From: Dryomyza anilis
Taxonomy: Eukaryota > Arthropoda > Insecta > Diptera > Dryomyzidae
DNA length: 64,000 nucleotides
Assembly: GCA_951804985.1 (NCBI GenBank)
Contig: OX638130.1
Coordinates: 101,429,700 to 101,493,699 of the forward strand
Direction of reading: 5' to 3'
This document shows, in pieces, positions 21,563 to 33,106 of the stretch. Under the pieces are notes generated by a model. That model did not search any database. It was not told the origin of the DNA and was given only the letters and a program-made list of their open reading frames with translations. Both the position numbers and the translations under genes were made by a program. Within the stretch, counting starts at the first letter, position 1. Every line of letters starts with the position of its first letter.

Positions 21563-22769
21563 TTGATCCATTAATTGTTGCTTATTATAACTAATCTATG
21601 TGCTAATCACAAATTACATTTAATGATTACTAATGTCTTTCTGAAACAATTAAGAATTCAATGAACTTCGTTGATCGTTAAGATGACCAACGTTATTTAG
21701 CTGTCATAAGTAAATACTAAATCATTTAGCAGATGAAAGACGGAGATATTTTTTCGACAAGAAATTCAAATTTTTATAAATAATGTTTAAAGAGCCTTTT
21801 GCAAATTTATTTCAACATTTATGAGTCTTTTGATTGAACTTTCAAGTTTCTGTTGGCTTAAAGTGATTTCCTGTGCAGCGTTGCAATTACCATAGTAATT
21901 ACAAACTGTCCGTCCAACCTTATCAGTCTCCGCAGAACACGAGCTGCGTTCCAAACTTCTGACAAAATCCAACCACATATGTTGTTGTGTGGTACTTAGA
22001 ACCGAAACTCAAAATCGTGCTTGTCGTATGTGCTCCAAATCCCAATTTTCTACCAATTTGCTATTTAAATTACCAACAAACCGACCCAATTGATCCAATT
22101 TCAATTGCGACACGAAAGCAAAGCAAATCAAACCAAACGTGTTCTCGATCAAGATGCTTTTAGAACGCACATCGATGGATATATAGCTGAGAAATACGAG
22201 GGAAACCAATCAAAAAAAAACAAAAATATATATATATTGAATTGTGGGTAAGAAAGAAGTCTACGAACGAACGATCGTTTGCTAGAAAATATAGCAGTAA
22301 GATAAAAAAATAAAAAAACGATACAAAACCCGGCAATCGAGTTACCAGCTGATGGGCGTTATTTGAGCCAATTTGCTATATTGACGCGTCGCGTCGTAGT
22401 CTTCGTCGTCGTCGCCGTCGACCGATATTTGTTTTCTTATAAACTGTATTTGCTTTTATTTATATATCATATGCTGGATTATAAAGTTTTCATGACTCAA
22501 ATCAAAACCAAAATCGAAAATAATTTTGCAGCATAGACAAGAAGCTTTATTGAGGAAACAACAAAATCAAGACGGTTTGTGGCAAAAAAAAATCATCAAC
22601 AAATGCAACTGGTTCACCTACCTACGGATCGGTGTAAAGAACCCACTAGAAATGAAACGATTTTTGTTTGTTTAATTTAAGACGGTTCTCATATATTCTA
22701 AAAACAGATAGATAGTTTGACTTGAAATAGATTCATGATTTTGAAATTTTTATTTTATTAAAAAGTTGG
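21563..22769. other. No gene recognised; richer sequence at 21,850-22,440
   Basis: 21,850-22,210 and 22,320-22,440 are less A+T-rich and do not match other parts of the window. The latter contains gacgcgtcgcgtcgtagtc and a (tcg)n run. The two minus-strand open frames (21,787-21,978; 22,009-22,209) carry no motif I recognise. This could be conserved noncoding or promoter-proximal DNA. Confidence 0.4.
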
Positions 22770-23865
22770 ATAGATAACTGGTTTCAAATTGGTTTTTACC
22801 ATGAGTTAGTTTTTTCAAATAAAGTCCTCATAAATGAGTGCTTCCCATATTATCCATAAAATACGTATTTCCCGAGGAAATTCTCCATTCCCTAATAGGA
22901 ATTTTCTAGTAAAAAGGGAAGACCTGATTATAACCTGATAATGCTGATCATGAAATGGTCGGGTTATTGGTTTTTTCCAAGAGTCAGTTTTTCCAAATAA
23001 AGTCCTCATAAATGAGCGCTTCCCTTATCATTCATAATATACGTATTACCAGAGGGAATTCCCCATTCCCTTATAGGAATTACCTAGTAGAAAAGGAAGA
23101 CATGAATATAACCTGATCATACTGATCATGAACTAGTCGGGTAATTGGTTTTTCCCATGAGTAAATTTTTCCAAAGAAAGTACTCACAAATGAGTGCTTC
23201 CCTTATCATCCATAATATATGTATTTCCCGAGGAAATTCTTCATTCCCAATAAGAATTCTCTAGTAGAAAGGGAAGACATGAATATAACCTGATCATGCG
23301 GATCATGAACTGGCCGGGTAATTTGTTTTTTCCATTAGTAAGTTTTTCCAAATAAAGTCCTCAGAAATGAGTGCTTCTCATAACATCCATAATATACGTA
23401 TTTCCCGAGGAAATTCCCCATTTCCTAATAGGAATTCCCTTGTAGAAAGAGAAGACATGATTATAACCAAATCATGCTGATCATGAACTAGTCGGGTAAT
23501 TGGTTTTTCCCATGAGTCAATTTTTCCAAATAAAGTCCTCATAAATGAGAGTTTCTCATATCATCCATAATATATATATTTCCGGAGAAAATTCTCCATT
23601 CCCTACAGGAATTCCCTAATAGAAAGGGAACACATGATTATAACCTGATCATGTTGATCATGAACTGGTCGTGTAATTGGTTTTTCCCATGAATAAAAAT
23701 TTCCAAATAGAGCCCCCATATATTAGTGCTTCCCTTATCATCCATAATATACGTATTTCCGGAAAAAATTCCCCATTTCCTAATAGGAAATCTCTAGTAA
23801 TAAGGCTGATGATTTTATCCAGATCATGGTGATCAGGAACTGAGAAGTAACAACTGTAATGAGTG
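22770..23865 (+). repeat. 178-bp tandem array, about six copies
   Basis: The phrase 'caaataaagtcctcataaat' (with changes) starts at 22,816, 22,994, 23,172, 23,349, 23,527 and 23,704, a spacing of 177-178 bp. Each unit then has 'gcttcccttatcatccataa', 'acgtatttcccgagg', 'aaattccccattcccta', 'ctagtagaaagggaagacat', 'gattataacctgatcatg' and 'tgatcatgaactggtcgggt'. Copies differ by scattered changes. The segment from ctagtagaaa to the GATCATG palindromes matches the dispersed M4 family, so the array may have grown from an M4 copy. It has no coding potential. The minus-strand open frame 22,815-23,009 is a single unit read by chance. Confidence 0.9.
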
Positions 23866-25032
23866 ATTTTTGATCATTCATTTTCTCAAATATAGATCAT
23901 CCATGAGTTAAACTTTTTCAGGGATATTTTTCAAATTTTTCAGGCATATTTTTCAAATAAATAGATTTATCAAAATACTCGACCAATCATTTTTATACCC
24001 AACAAAAAAATAAACCAGATATTAATTATTCCCGAGATAAATATTTCAAGATATATTTTTAGATAACTTTTTCATAGGTATTACATTATTTTCCGACATT
24101 TATAGATTTCTTTGTAGGAAAATTTGAAGTATTATCATGGAATATATATTAATTGTGACAGAAGAGTATACAGTAAGCAGCTGAAAACTCATCGAATAGT
24201 TTCTACTGAGCCATTGCCAGTTGTCGTCTCAAAGAAAAAGTCCTGCACTGCGAGTGACTCAAGTTTAAGTACAAAAGTTCGTTTATTTAATTTTGCAAAA
24301 CCCACTAAGAAATAACAACAACAACAAAAAAAATAATAATAACACAAGAATATAAAGAAGTCGTCCATCCGTAGTAGACCGTTGACTGAACTTGATCTTG
24401 ATTGTATGGCGAATGCGAAACGATGACGATGGCAGTGCGACTCAGATTTGTTTGCCTACACAAGGTTTATTTTTTATGATAGTATATATATATTTTTTGC
24501 TGTAAATTGTGATTTTTTTTGCAATTTTAATTTGTTATCTCTAGCATAGCTGTTGTAGAAATAACTGCTTTAGTCGTCAAACATGAAGGAAGATAAAATG
24601 CATGTTTGAATTAGTACAGATTGTGATATGGGTCGTTTCAGATCGAATTGCAGTGCATAGAAAAATTATTAAATTTGAAAATACTAAATACTTTATTGGG
24701 AGCAACCCGTAGAATCTTATATTACGAAAGAGTACCACTTCCGACAGCTTAACCTAAATTCGTTTAATTAAAAATAAAGACAATTATTGGTAAAAGTCAT
24801 TAAATTTTGATAAATAATTGAACAATGATTCATTTCTATTTGACAAAAAATTGCATAGTTAAATTTTCCTAATCTGTTTTTTTGGGTTTTAAGTTAAACG
24901 TTCCTTGGAATGACAGAATTAGGTTAATTTACGTTAGGAATATCGGATAATAAACATTACGCACATTTTTAGCTTTCCCAAATTTGAAGATACCTAAAAA
25001 TATCGGAGTCGAAATTTCACAACGATCTTTTC
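23866..25032. other. No gene recognised
   Basis: A+T-rich flank of the array. A stretch at 24,355-24,470 is less A+T-rich, with gtagtagaccgttgactg and gatgacgatggcagtgcg. The open frame at 24,124-24,315 has no recognised domain. Confidence 0.45.
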
Positions 25033-25151
25033 CCTATTAAGGTAGATATTTTCATGGTCAGATGATGTTGGTCGTGTAACTGGTCGGATTATAGGAGGAA
25101 AATAGTCAATGATCAGATCCCGATTATCTCCATAAAACAATTGCTACTAAG
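25033..25151 (+). mobile_element. MITE family M4, diverged copy
   Basis: Starts ccctattaaggtaga and ends acaattgctactaag, with the core words 'tcatggtcagatgatg', 'gtaactggtcggattat' and 'tcaatgatcagatcccgatt' in M4 order. Old, with point changes in both ends. Confidence 0.6.
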
Positions 25152-25184
25152 TTTGATTTTTTACTATAGTGTTCATAATAAAGT

Positions 25185-25378
25185 CGAGTTTTTCAGATTT
25201 TTCAAATTAAACTTAGTTTAAACTAGTTGTCATTGCGTATATAGTCCACATATCACAAAACGTATATAAAATATTAACTGATTACTAATTTTCTTTCTCG
25301 CTTAACAATTTAATCGACCTTCTATATAAAACGTTTAAAAAATGTTGATAAACTTAAACTAAGTTTAAATTTGCACTA
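25185..25378. repeat. Repeat with AAACTTAGTTTAAAC inverted ends
   Basis: 'aaattaaacttagtttaaact' near 25,204 and 'aaacttaaactaagtttaaa' followed by 'tttgcact' near 25,355 form an inverted pair. The same words bound 60,737-60,984. A diverged, partly decayed copy. Confidence 0.5.
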
Positions 25379-25598
25379 AAGTCTGCAGCTTAAAATATCA
25401 AAAATATAACCTCAGTTTATAAAATTAATATTTCAAAAGATATATTGTAAGCTAAAACAGAATCTTTTTGTTGATTTGACACATAATCTACACGAAGATC
25501 AACATATTTTGTAGACTTTTTAAAACCAGTTTAACAATTAAACACAGCTGCTAGTCACAAACGTTGTTGTGATCATCGCTCAGAAAAACGAATATCAC

Positions 25599-25814
25599 CT
25601 GTGGACGTGCCTTAAAACAAAAACTAGTTTATCACTATCACTGGTCGCTCATTTTAACCTAGAGTTGTTAACGATCAGCATTGCCTACCGCCAGTCAACT
25701 AAAAGTATACACCGATGATCGCACGACACGTGAATTCAAAACTTTTCGAATAATCTTCACACTTGTTGCTGACAAAATATAGCAAAAAAGAAAAACAATG
25801 GCGTTCGACCAACT
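25599..25814 (-). promoter_or_regulatory. Candidate minus-strand transcription start and untranslated first exon
   Basis: On the minus strand TCAGTT (25,811-25,816) matches the insect initiator TCAKTY with A(+1) at 25,814, followed by ggtcgaacgc, a typical insect 5'-leader style. Reading on, the leader contains only tiny open frames (for example ATG AGC GAC CAG TGA) and reaches CCACAG|GTGATA, a good splice donor, at 25,599/25,598. No TATA box lies upstream. If real it would be a noncoding first exon of a minus-strand gene whose body lies to the left, outside or deep in the window. The motifs are short and could be chance. Confidence 0.25.
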
Positions 25815-26774
25815 GATTCTCACTTTGAGTTCGAGTCTGCGTAAAATCTGACTATAGTCTGAACCTGAATTTGAAACTGATGATGCTTCTCAAGGTAAAC
25901 AGCACGATTTATCATTTCGACTCTTCGCCCGTGGCGCTCACATTATTTATTATAAATGGGCGGAAAATTCACCAACTTAACAAAGAAAAAAAATATTTTT
26001 TTTGTTTAAACAATATTCTTAATTAAAACAAAATTTTTAAAAAAAGAAACGAACTCAAATTAAATATGTTTTCAGTATACTGCACACGTGCATCATAATG
26101 CCATCAATCAAAAATTATATCAATTCTCAGACAATCAATATCATTTGACGCTGTCAAATTAAAGTTGACATTTTGCATGTCACACACACAAAATAAAAAC
26201 TTAAATTATGTTTAATAGAATTGTCAACTTTTCGGCACAATGAAGTCATTCAGCGCAACTTAGAAAGTGTCACGGACGAAAAAAATATAGGCCTGCGAAT
26301 TTGAATTGATTGAATTTGATTCAAGATATCTTTGTAATTGTTGGCAAAATGTCTTGTGTAAAACTCGAAATAATAAATGTTCAAAACATGCGCCAACATT
26401 TGTCTTTCAGCGGACTGGCAACATAATTTATTGAAGGTCATTTTCGAAAAGATCGAATGAATTTGTGGCAATGATATATCGTGCCACGCGGCCCATTTGT
26501 CGAATGCGAAGGGGAGTTGCGGCGCATATGGTGGCAGTACGTGGGCGGGTCAACAGAGTTAACGCGTGCGAATTTTAAATTATTTAATTGTCATTTGTGT
26601 TGTTGCAAAAAAAAAACAAATACTATAAAAAACTATGTGCACAATGGTTGTGCTATTAGAGGTTATATGGGTGTAGCAAAAATTATGCGAAAATTAACAA
26701 AAAAAATAGTATTAATTGGTGACTATATTAATGAGCGTCTCGATGAAGATATTTTTACGAAATTTTTTATTTGG
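25815..26774. other. No gene recognised
   Basis: Mostly A+T-rich and not matched elsewhere in the window. 26,468-26,570 is a local G+C-rich patch (cacgcggcccatttgtcg, ggggagttgcggcgc). The open frames at 26,250-26,471 and 26,481-26,828 show no recognisable domain, and the second becomes poly-Lys/Phe from A/T runs. Confidence 0.4.
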
Positions 26775-27133
26775 AAAAAAAAAATTTTTTCAGATAATTT
26801 TTTTCTGTTATTTTTTCAATCAAATTAATACAACACTTTTTTCCAATTATTTTCTTCAAAAATTTTTTTTTTAACATATTCATCATTTTGAATATTATAT
26901 TCATAAATATTATGAAAAAATTCACCAATATGACGATTCAAATTCATTGCATTGAATATTTCGTACTTCGCTATGATGTTCGATAGTACGTATAATTTCA
27001 TATATATAATGAATGCATTCATCAATATATCATTTATCAATATGATGGTATCAATATGATGAATCTAGCAGTTGGTGAAAAAATTCATAATATTTATTAA
27101 AAAATTCATCACATAGCTTATTTTTTTTCTGTG
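26775..27133 (+). mobile_element. MITE family M2, right-end fragment
   Basis: Matches the last part of M2 in order: 'ccaattattttct', 'attatattcataaatattatga', 'gaatatttcgta', 'gatgttcgatagta', 'atataatgaatgcattcatc', 'agttggtgaaaaaattcata', then TTTTTTTTCTGTG followed by TA at 27,134. The left end is missing, probably deleted. The open frame at 26,825-27,040 (minus) is a shadow. Confidence 0.75.
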
Positions 27134-27261
27134 TAGAGATTTCGATGTGTTCTGTCGGAGTTTTCTCGGTACGAACAATTTTAAGAACTCAGAAAAAATA
27201 ATCAAAATTTGTGATTACTTCGAAAAATATTGTAATGTGCTAAATTTTTAAATACTATATC

Positions 27262-27415
27262 TTGTACTTAAGTTCGAATATACGAAAAATGTTAAAAATT
27301 CGAAGCGATAAAGCTTCAAGATTGAACTTTTTATCGAAGTTAGTTCGAGAAAGCTTCGAGGTTTTGAAGTTCTTCGAGAAATCTTCGAGGCATCGAAGTT
27401 CTACAAGACATGACA
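27262..27415 (+). repeat. TTCGAAG/CTTCGAG-rich decayed repeat
   Basis: 'gttcgaatatacgaaaaatg', 'gcgataaagcttcaag', 'cgagaaagcttcgagg', 'cgagaaatcttcgagg' repeat a motif of about 23 bases. The same opening (gaatgtacgagaaatttt ... gtgataaagct) appears at 34,325-34,375, so it is a dispersed repeat. Confidence 0.5.
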
Positions 27416-27454
27416 GACTGGGTAGTCTTGCGAATATAACTCCACTGGTAGAAA

Positions 27455-27720
27455 CTACTGGACTGGGACCTCGCTCGCCTCAGCCACCATTAATGCTCAT
27501 CTGCAGAGAATACTAGACAGGTAGAAGAGCACTGTACTCGGACCTCGTTCGTATCAATGCAGTAGACCAAACATCTATTTCTGCAGAGAACGCTGGTCTA
27601 GGGTCTCGCTAGTCTCAACTAACATTACTCATGCAGAAAATGTAAATACCTGCACTTGCAGAAAATGTTGGACTATGACCTCGCTCGTCTCAATCACAAA
27701 TACCAATGCAGAAGAGACCT
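27455..27720 (+). repeat. Degenerate tandem repeat, units of about 62-74 bp
   Basis: Four units share 'ctggactgggacctcgctcg' (variants), 'ctcaac.a..att', then 'tctgcagagaatgct'. The 'acctcgct' word recurs near 27,470, 27,540, 27,605 and 27,680. The units are G+C-richer than their surroundings. An open frame (27,262-27,516) crosses the first unit but shows no recognised domain. Confidence 0.6.
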
Positions 27721-27825
27721 ATAACATCACACATATGTTTTACAAGGGATTTATGGACTGGGAATTCGTTTGCGACCATTATATTTGATGCAGCTAAAAT
27801 CGACCCTTATCCTCGATTACGATAG

Positions 27826-28166
27826 TCCCGCGTGACGAAGAGAAAAGTGGTTATAGTCGGAAGAAATCCAACGTAATCGAGCGTACCCACTCGATATCTT
27901 GAAGAATATTTCCACCTTCATTATAAGAAAAAAAAATAGTATTCAAGAGGTAGGATAATAGTTATACTTTATTTTATAAGACCTGAGATATGGTTGGCTG
28001 AGGTCCTATAAAATAGGGTAAAACTATTAGCTTACCTCCTGAATACGATATCACTACTAGTTTTTTTATAACGACTGTGGAAATATTCTTCAAGATATCG
28101 AGTTGGTACGCTCGATTACGTTGGATACCCACCGACTAAAACCACTTCCCTCTTCGTCCCGCAGTA
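27826..28166. repeat. Large inverted repeat (hairpin), arms about 160 bp, loop about 10 bases
   Basis: Left arm 27,826-27,987 and right arm 27,998-28,166 are inverse copies. Shared blocks are gacgaagag, agtggtt.tagtcgg, tccaacgtaatcgagcgtac, actcgatatcttgaagaata, tttccac and ttttata.gacct. I see about a dozen substitutions and small gaps. A third, partial arm ('cttcaagatatcgaatgggt' at 28,246) follows downstream. It could be a MITE, since the arms reach almost to the centre, or the precursor of hairpin-derived siRNAs. No TSD was recognised. Confidence 0.8.
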
Positions 28167-28260
28167 CTACCTTATGGTAAGACTACCGTAAGGTACTACC
28201 GTAAGGTAATGACTTACACCTTCGAAAGGATGAAGGTGGACATCTTCTTCAAGATATCGA
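28167..28260. repeat. Short tandem 'accgtaaggtaat' cluster
   Basis: cttatggtaag, taccgtaaggtac, taccgtaaggtaatg are near-identical, partly palindromic words next to the hairpin, followed by 'accttcgaaaggatgaaggt', a short local palindrome. Confidence 0.5.
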
Positions 28261-28334
28261 ATGGGTAAGAAACCTGAATATATCGTTTGGTTTCCTTTTC
28301 CTGATTGAGTGAATCAAACCAGGAAACTGGGTCC

Positions 28335-28380
28335 CAGCACAATGGATATAACACTTTCTGAGTGCAGTGGCTCCATTTTT
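28335..28380 (+). mobile_element. SINE-B body fragment
   Basis: 'cagcacaatggatataacac' followed by 'tttctgagtgcagtggctcc' matches 'cacagtacaatggatatagt' then 'ctgtctgaatgctgtggatc' in the SINE-B copies at 50,794 and 51,167. The tRNA head is missing or unrecognisable. A SINE-A is inserted right after it. Confidence 0.55.
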
Positions 28381-28690
28381 AATAATAATAATAATTTGGC
28401 ACAACAGTCCTATAAGTACTTAGGCCGAGCTCTCTCGCCATTTTGAGCTGTGCGTGTTATATTTGTACTCAAAGTGGTGGGACCTACAGTTTATTGCCGA
28501 ATCCGAACGGCGAGTGAGAGCTTTTCATAGGCAATGTTTTACTCTCGTAGGTTTGCCATTTACTGCCGAGTGGTAGCGCGGTATAGAAAAATGTTTCTAT
28601 GAAAAGATGTTGTTAGCTCCAGTCCAGGCTTGAACCGAGGACCTTTCGGTTCGCAGACCAACGCACTAACCACTGAGCCACCGCGGCTAC
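28381..28690 (-). mobile_element. SINE-A
   Basis: Complete head-body-tail structure: on the minus strand, box A TGGCTCAGTGGTTAGTGCG and box B GGTTCAAGCCTGG, ending in a (TTA)n tail at 28,381. Flanking CCATTTTTA / CCAATTTTA (8 of 9) may be its TSD. Its body has 'acggcgagtgagagc' where other copies have 'acggcgggtgagagc'. Confidence 0.9.
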
Positions 28691-30125
28691 CAATTTTACC
28701 CCACAAAAAAAGAGTGAATCAACGAATTTCCATCCTTATGCGCATTACGAATAGACCATCTCCAGACAGCACCTACATTCGTTGAATCATTAAAGGCTAA
28801 GGTCCTTTTATTATCGTAGCTTCGGCAGTCTCAACAACAATTCTCATCTGATTGTTCTTCTCCATCTCAGTTTTTAACTCATGCATCCAAAGTTAGTCGA
28901 TACAACTACGAAGTTATGTTTATCATCCGATTTCAAGTCAGTAGTCTTTCAATTCGGATGTGCATTGGTAATTCCCAGTTCTTACTGTTTACGCAGTTCA
29001 CGACTGAGATTCTGTAATTCCTTGAGATTCCATCGATTGATATATATAAAGTTGTAAATAATAGCAGACAAAACCATAAAATACGATTGCGCAATTCTCA
29101 CTTTTAGCAAAGATTAGATTTAAGATTTGGCAAAAAAACTAATAAACCTTCTACCTCCATACTTCCCATCTGTACTACAATACTATCAACTACTCATACA
29201 AACATTGACTAGAGGTTTAAAGACCCCCACAAGCGAATGAACTTTAAAGTTCACTCAGACAAACGAACAACTCGAATGAAAATGAAATTCTTAGCTATTG
29301 TCTTCCTGTTTTTTTTTTCTTTTTGCAATTAGATAAGTACAAACTTATGGGGTAAGGAGACAGACAAACGGGGAGTCCGTCAAATATATATAGACATTAG
29401 AGATAGAGCAACAACAGAAACAGAAACATATAGTAAATGCAAATAAAAGAAACAGAATGAAAACTACGAACAAAAGACGGGACAGATGTGGCAAATGTAG
29501 TACAAATGTATAGTACATTCGTCCATTATGATGATGATGATGATGGTGGTATTGAGAAAGAAACCCCTCGAGAGATACAATACATATAGTACATTAGGTT
29601 TTTACGGATTTCCCTTTCACTATTCAAACAAAAGGCAACAGTTCCATAGACACACTCAGCTACAGATACATTTAGCCTGCAGCAATGAACGACGAGTCAG
29701 AGAGTCATGAAATCGCATTCACAGATCCAAAAGAAAATAAAAGTTTTCGCGTACATGGTACGCGGTACGGTTAATCTCATTTAGCGAAGAATTGAAATCG
29801 CACCAAGTTGTCTGGCAATTCATGGCGAGCCCAAGTCAAAACGATATGCAAGACAGAAATAAATGTGCGCCAGATATACGTACTATATATTAAATATCAA
29901 ATCATTTTGGAAAATCTAATAGAGTTGCAGAATGTATATGTTTTTAAAAGTCTCCCAGATTCAAAAAAATTTTAGCAATACATTTCGAAATATGTTTTCG
30001 AAACAACTACACTTCAAAAGTCAACTTTTCGGAAAAACAAGAAATTTTAAACCAAATACCGGAAGGGGAACCTCTTCGTTTTCGGTATCAAATATATTTT
30101 ACACTCATCGTTATTTTAAATTATT
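28691..30125. other. No gene recognised
   Basis: Unmatched A+T-rich DNA with a few less A+T-rich patches (28,740-29,030). The (atg)n run at 29,528-29,548 is a microsatellite, and the short open frame starting there is Met-repeat plus unrelated sequence. The open frame 29,932-30,129 shows no recognised domain. Confidence 0.45.
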
Positions 30126-30230
30126 CTAGGACCATGGTGAGAAACTATTCATTGATAGTTTTTCTTGATCAGTGCTCGATTATGATCCTAGTATAATTTC
30201 TATTTGGGATAAGATAAATTTCTACTAGGG
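30126..30230 (+). mobile_element. MITE family M4
   Basis: Starts CTAGGACCATGGTGAG and ends AATTTCTACTAGGG, with 'attcattgatag', 'cttgatcagtgctcgatt', 'atgatcctagtataatttc' in M4 order. It has a doubled right terminus (tctatttggga then tctactaggg). Confidence 0.6.
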
Positions 30231-31449
30231 ATTGACACCAATTACAAAATCAACCTTTAACTAAAAAAAAATAAAATGAAAGACAAATATCGGATTAACG
30301 ATACTTGATTTCGGCACTGAATTCCGGGACTGCAACCTCTTTGTAGGCCAAAACAAAATTCAATTTTAAACTAAAAATAATTAAAGTCAAGTCATTCAAC
30401 GTCTATTATTTCACTGCAAGTGAATTGAAGATTTTTACACGCTGATTTTTTTATTTTTTTTTTCGTCCGACAATTACTCAGACTATACGAAATACAGCTA
30501 AAATAACAAAGAGCAATAATACAAACAAAAAAAAATAAGTCAGCGCAAATACTACAACAAAATGTAGGCCAAATTATATATAAAAAGATAAATATAAAAA
30601 CGGCAGCAACATTTAAATACCAACAACAACAACAATAGCACAACTTGCAAAAATACATTTTGTTGCATTTAAAATAAAATTAATAGGTTGCTTTAAATAT
30701 CGAGGAACCGACATGCACTCAAGACACAATATTGAGACGCCCACAAAGATCGATTGATCAGTTCAAAAAATTATACTATTGGAATAAAAAAAAACCTCAG
30801 AACCCATTGAAAGTTCAGCATTGTACCGAGTGGTACACGTTGAATACACGTCGTGCCTTTGAAAAAGTTTTGTTAAACCAAATGAATGAATGACGTCGAG
30901 TTGTGTATAGAGTTTATGTATATAGTATGAATGATGGAATTAATGATCGAATTAACCTGTAAAGGTCATTGGACAACCAGTCAGTTTGTTAGTCTGTTAG
31001 TCAAATTAGAGCCCCCAACCAAATGCAATTGCATAAAATGTCATTATGTTTGGCGTTGGTGTTGCAAGGTTAAAGTAACAATCAAAACGTTGATATTCGC
31101 TGGGTTATGTAACTTTTGGCGGACCACCATTATAATGTTTTTTTTTTTGCAATTTTTTATTGCAGGGTTTTAGAGGCTGTGTTTTCGACGCGCGGTTGCT
31201 CAATTACTTTATTTACAAAATGCATTTTTATTAGCTAGTAATTTATTTTGTAATTTGTAGTTTTAGTCAAGATTGCAATTATTTTTGTTAGTTAATTTTA
31301 GGAAACCGAATTATGAAATATTATAGCTGAAAGTACGGTTGGTTTTAGGTAATGAATGGTTATAGGTTTAATACATTCCAAATTGAGCAAACATTGCATA
31401 AATTTAAGCTCCCTGCGAGGATTGGAAGAGTAACAATTAACGATTTCCG
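30231..31449. other. No gene recognised
   Basis: A+T-rich. The minus-strand open frame 30,392-30,658 is Cys/Phe/Ile-rich because it reads an (aac)n-type run backwards. The open frames 30,931-31,173 and 31,298-31,486 have no recognised motif. Confidence 0.45.
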
Positions 31450-33106
31450 TTTTAAGTAAGGTTTTTGTTAACTGATTCCAAGTCAATTTCGTGTTTTGTA
31501 TTATTTATAATTTTCCGATAATCTATAATGAAACACACAGATTTAACATTTGCTGCCCCAATAAAATTATTTGTTCTCTCAACTATTAAGACGATTCTAA
31601 ACTATTAAGACGAGTTCAACGAATTTAAAACAGTTTTAAAACAATTTAAAATGTACAGCATAGCGTGACTTTAAATCACAATCCAATAAAGCATTTATAT
31701 CAATAACTTTGTAGTATTTTCGAATAAAGTTGGTTGCTACAACTAACTTTTTTCTTTATTCCAACCTCATGCCACTGTTTCTTTAGTCAAAGGTTTTGGA
31801 TTACTGTTTCCTAGTCAATTTCGATTTTTGTATTATTTCCAATTGATGTTTCCGATAATCTATAATGATACACACAGATTGGAAACATGTTGCCCCAACA
31901 GACTTATTTGGTTCTCTCAACTGTTAACTCGATTCCAGAAGCATTGTAATTTGGACTGCAACCAAGTTAAAACAGTTTTAAAACAATCTAACATGTATAC
32001 ATAGTGTTATTTCAAATGTCAATCTAATATAGCATTTATATTAATTACTTTGTAGTATTTTCGAATGAAGTTGGTTGCTACAACTAACTTTTTTCTTTAT
32101 TCCAACCTCATTCCAACCAGTAATCCAAGGTTTTGGATTACTGGTTCCAAGTCAATTTCGTTTTTTGTATTATTTCCAATTGACATTTCCGATAATCTAT
32201 AATGTTACACATAGATTGGAAACTTGTTGCCCCAACAGACTTATTTGGTTCTCTCAACTGTTAATTCGATTCCAAAAGCATTGTAATTTGGACTGCAACC
32301 AAGTTAAAACAGTTTTAAAACAATCTAACATGTATACATAGTGTTATTTCAAATGTCAATCTAATATAGCATTTATATTAATTACTTTGTAGTATTTTCG
32401 AATAAAGTTAGTTGCTACAACTAACTTTTTTCGTTATACCAACCTCATGCCATTGTTTTTTTAGTCCAAGGTTTTGGATTACTGGTTCCTAGTCAATTTC
32501 GTTTTTTGTATTATTTCTAATTGACGTTTTCCATAATCTACAATGATATACACAGATTGGGAATTTGTTGCCCCAACCGACATATTTGGTTCTCTAAACT
32601 ATTATGTCGATTCTAGAAGTATTGTAATTTCGACTACAACGAATTTAAAACAGTTTTAAAACAATCTAACTTGTATACATAGTGATATTTCCAATGACAA
32701 TCCATTATAGCATTTCTATCAATTACTTTGTAGTATTTTGGGATAAAGATGGTTGCTACAACTAACATTTTTCTTTATACCAACCTCATGCCATTGTTTC
32801 TTTAGTCAAAGGTTTTGGATTTCTGATTCCTAGTCAATTTCGTTTTTTATATTATTTCCAATTGACATTTCCGATAATCTATAATGTTACACATAGATTG
32901 GAAATTGGTTGCCCCAACCGACTTATTTGGTTTTCTCAACTGTTAATTCGATTCTAAAAGTATTGTAATTTGGACTACAACGAATTTAAAACAGTTATAT
33001 TTCAAATCACAATCCAATATTGCATTTATATAAATTACTTTGTTATATTTTCAAATAAAGTTGGTTGCTACAACTAACTTTTTTCTTTCCTTCCAACCTC
33101 ATTCCC
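31450..33106 (+). repeat. Tandem array of about 340-bp units, nearly five copies
   Basis: 'gtcaatttcg.ttttgtatta' starts at 31,482, 31,814, 32,151, 32,492 and 32,833 (spacing 332, 337, 341, 341). Each unit continues through 'ttccgataatctataatg', 'acacagattggaa', 'ttgccccaac.gac', 'ttatttggttctctcaact', 'aaaacagttttaaaacaat', 'ttactttgtagtattttcga' and 'aagttggttgctacaacta', then 'ccaacctcatgcca'. The third and fourth units start with almost identical stretches, pointing to recent unequal exchange. The near-palindrome around 'gttgctacaac' is kept in all units. A single diverged unit lies at 63,220-63,650. No coding function. Confidence 0.9.

Noticed and set aside
22770..23865. CRISPR or protein-repeat array
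   Set aside because: The period is 178 bp with no conserved frame and no unique spacers; it is a satellite.
28600..28690. Functional tRNA genes at the SINE-A heads
   Set aside because: Boxes A and B are present, but a body and TTA tail follow instead of a complete cloverleaf with a proper acceptor stem, and the structure recurs with TSDs, as in SINEs.
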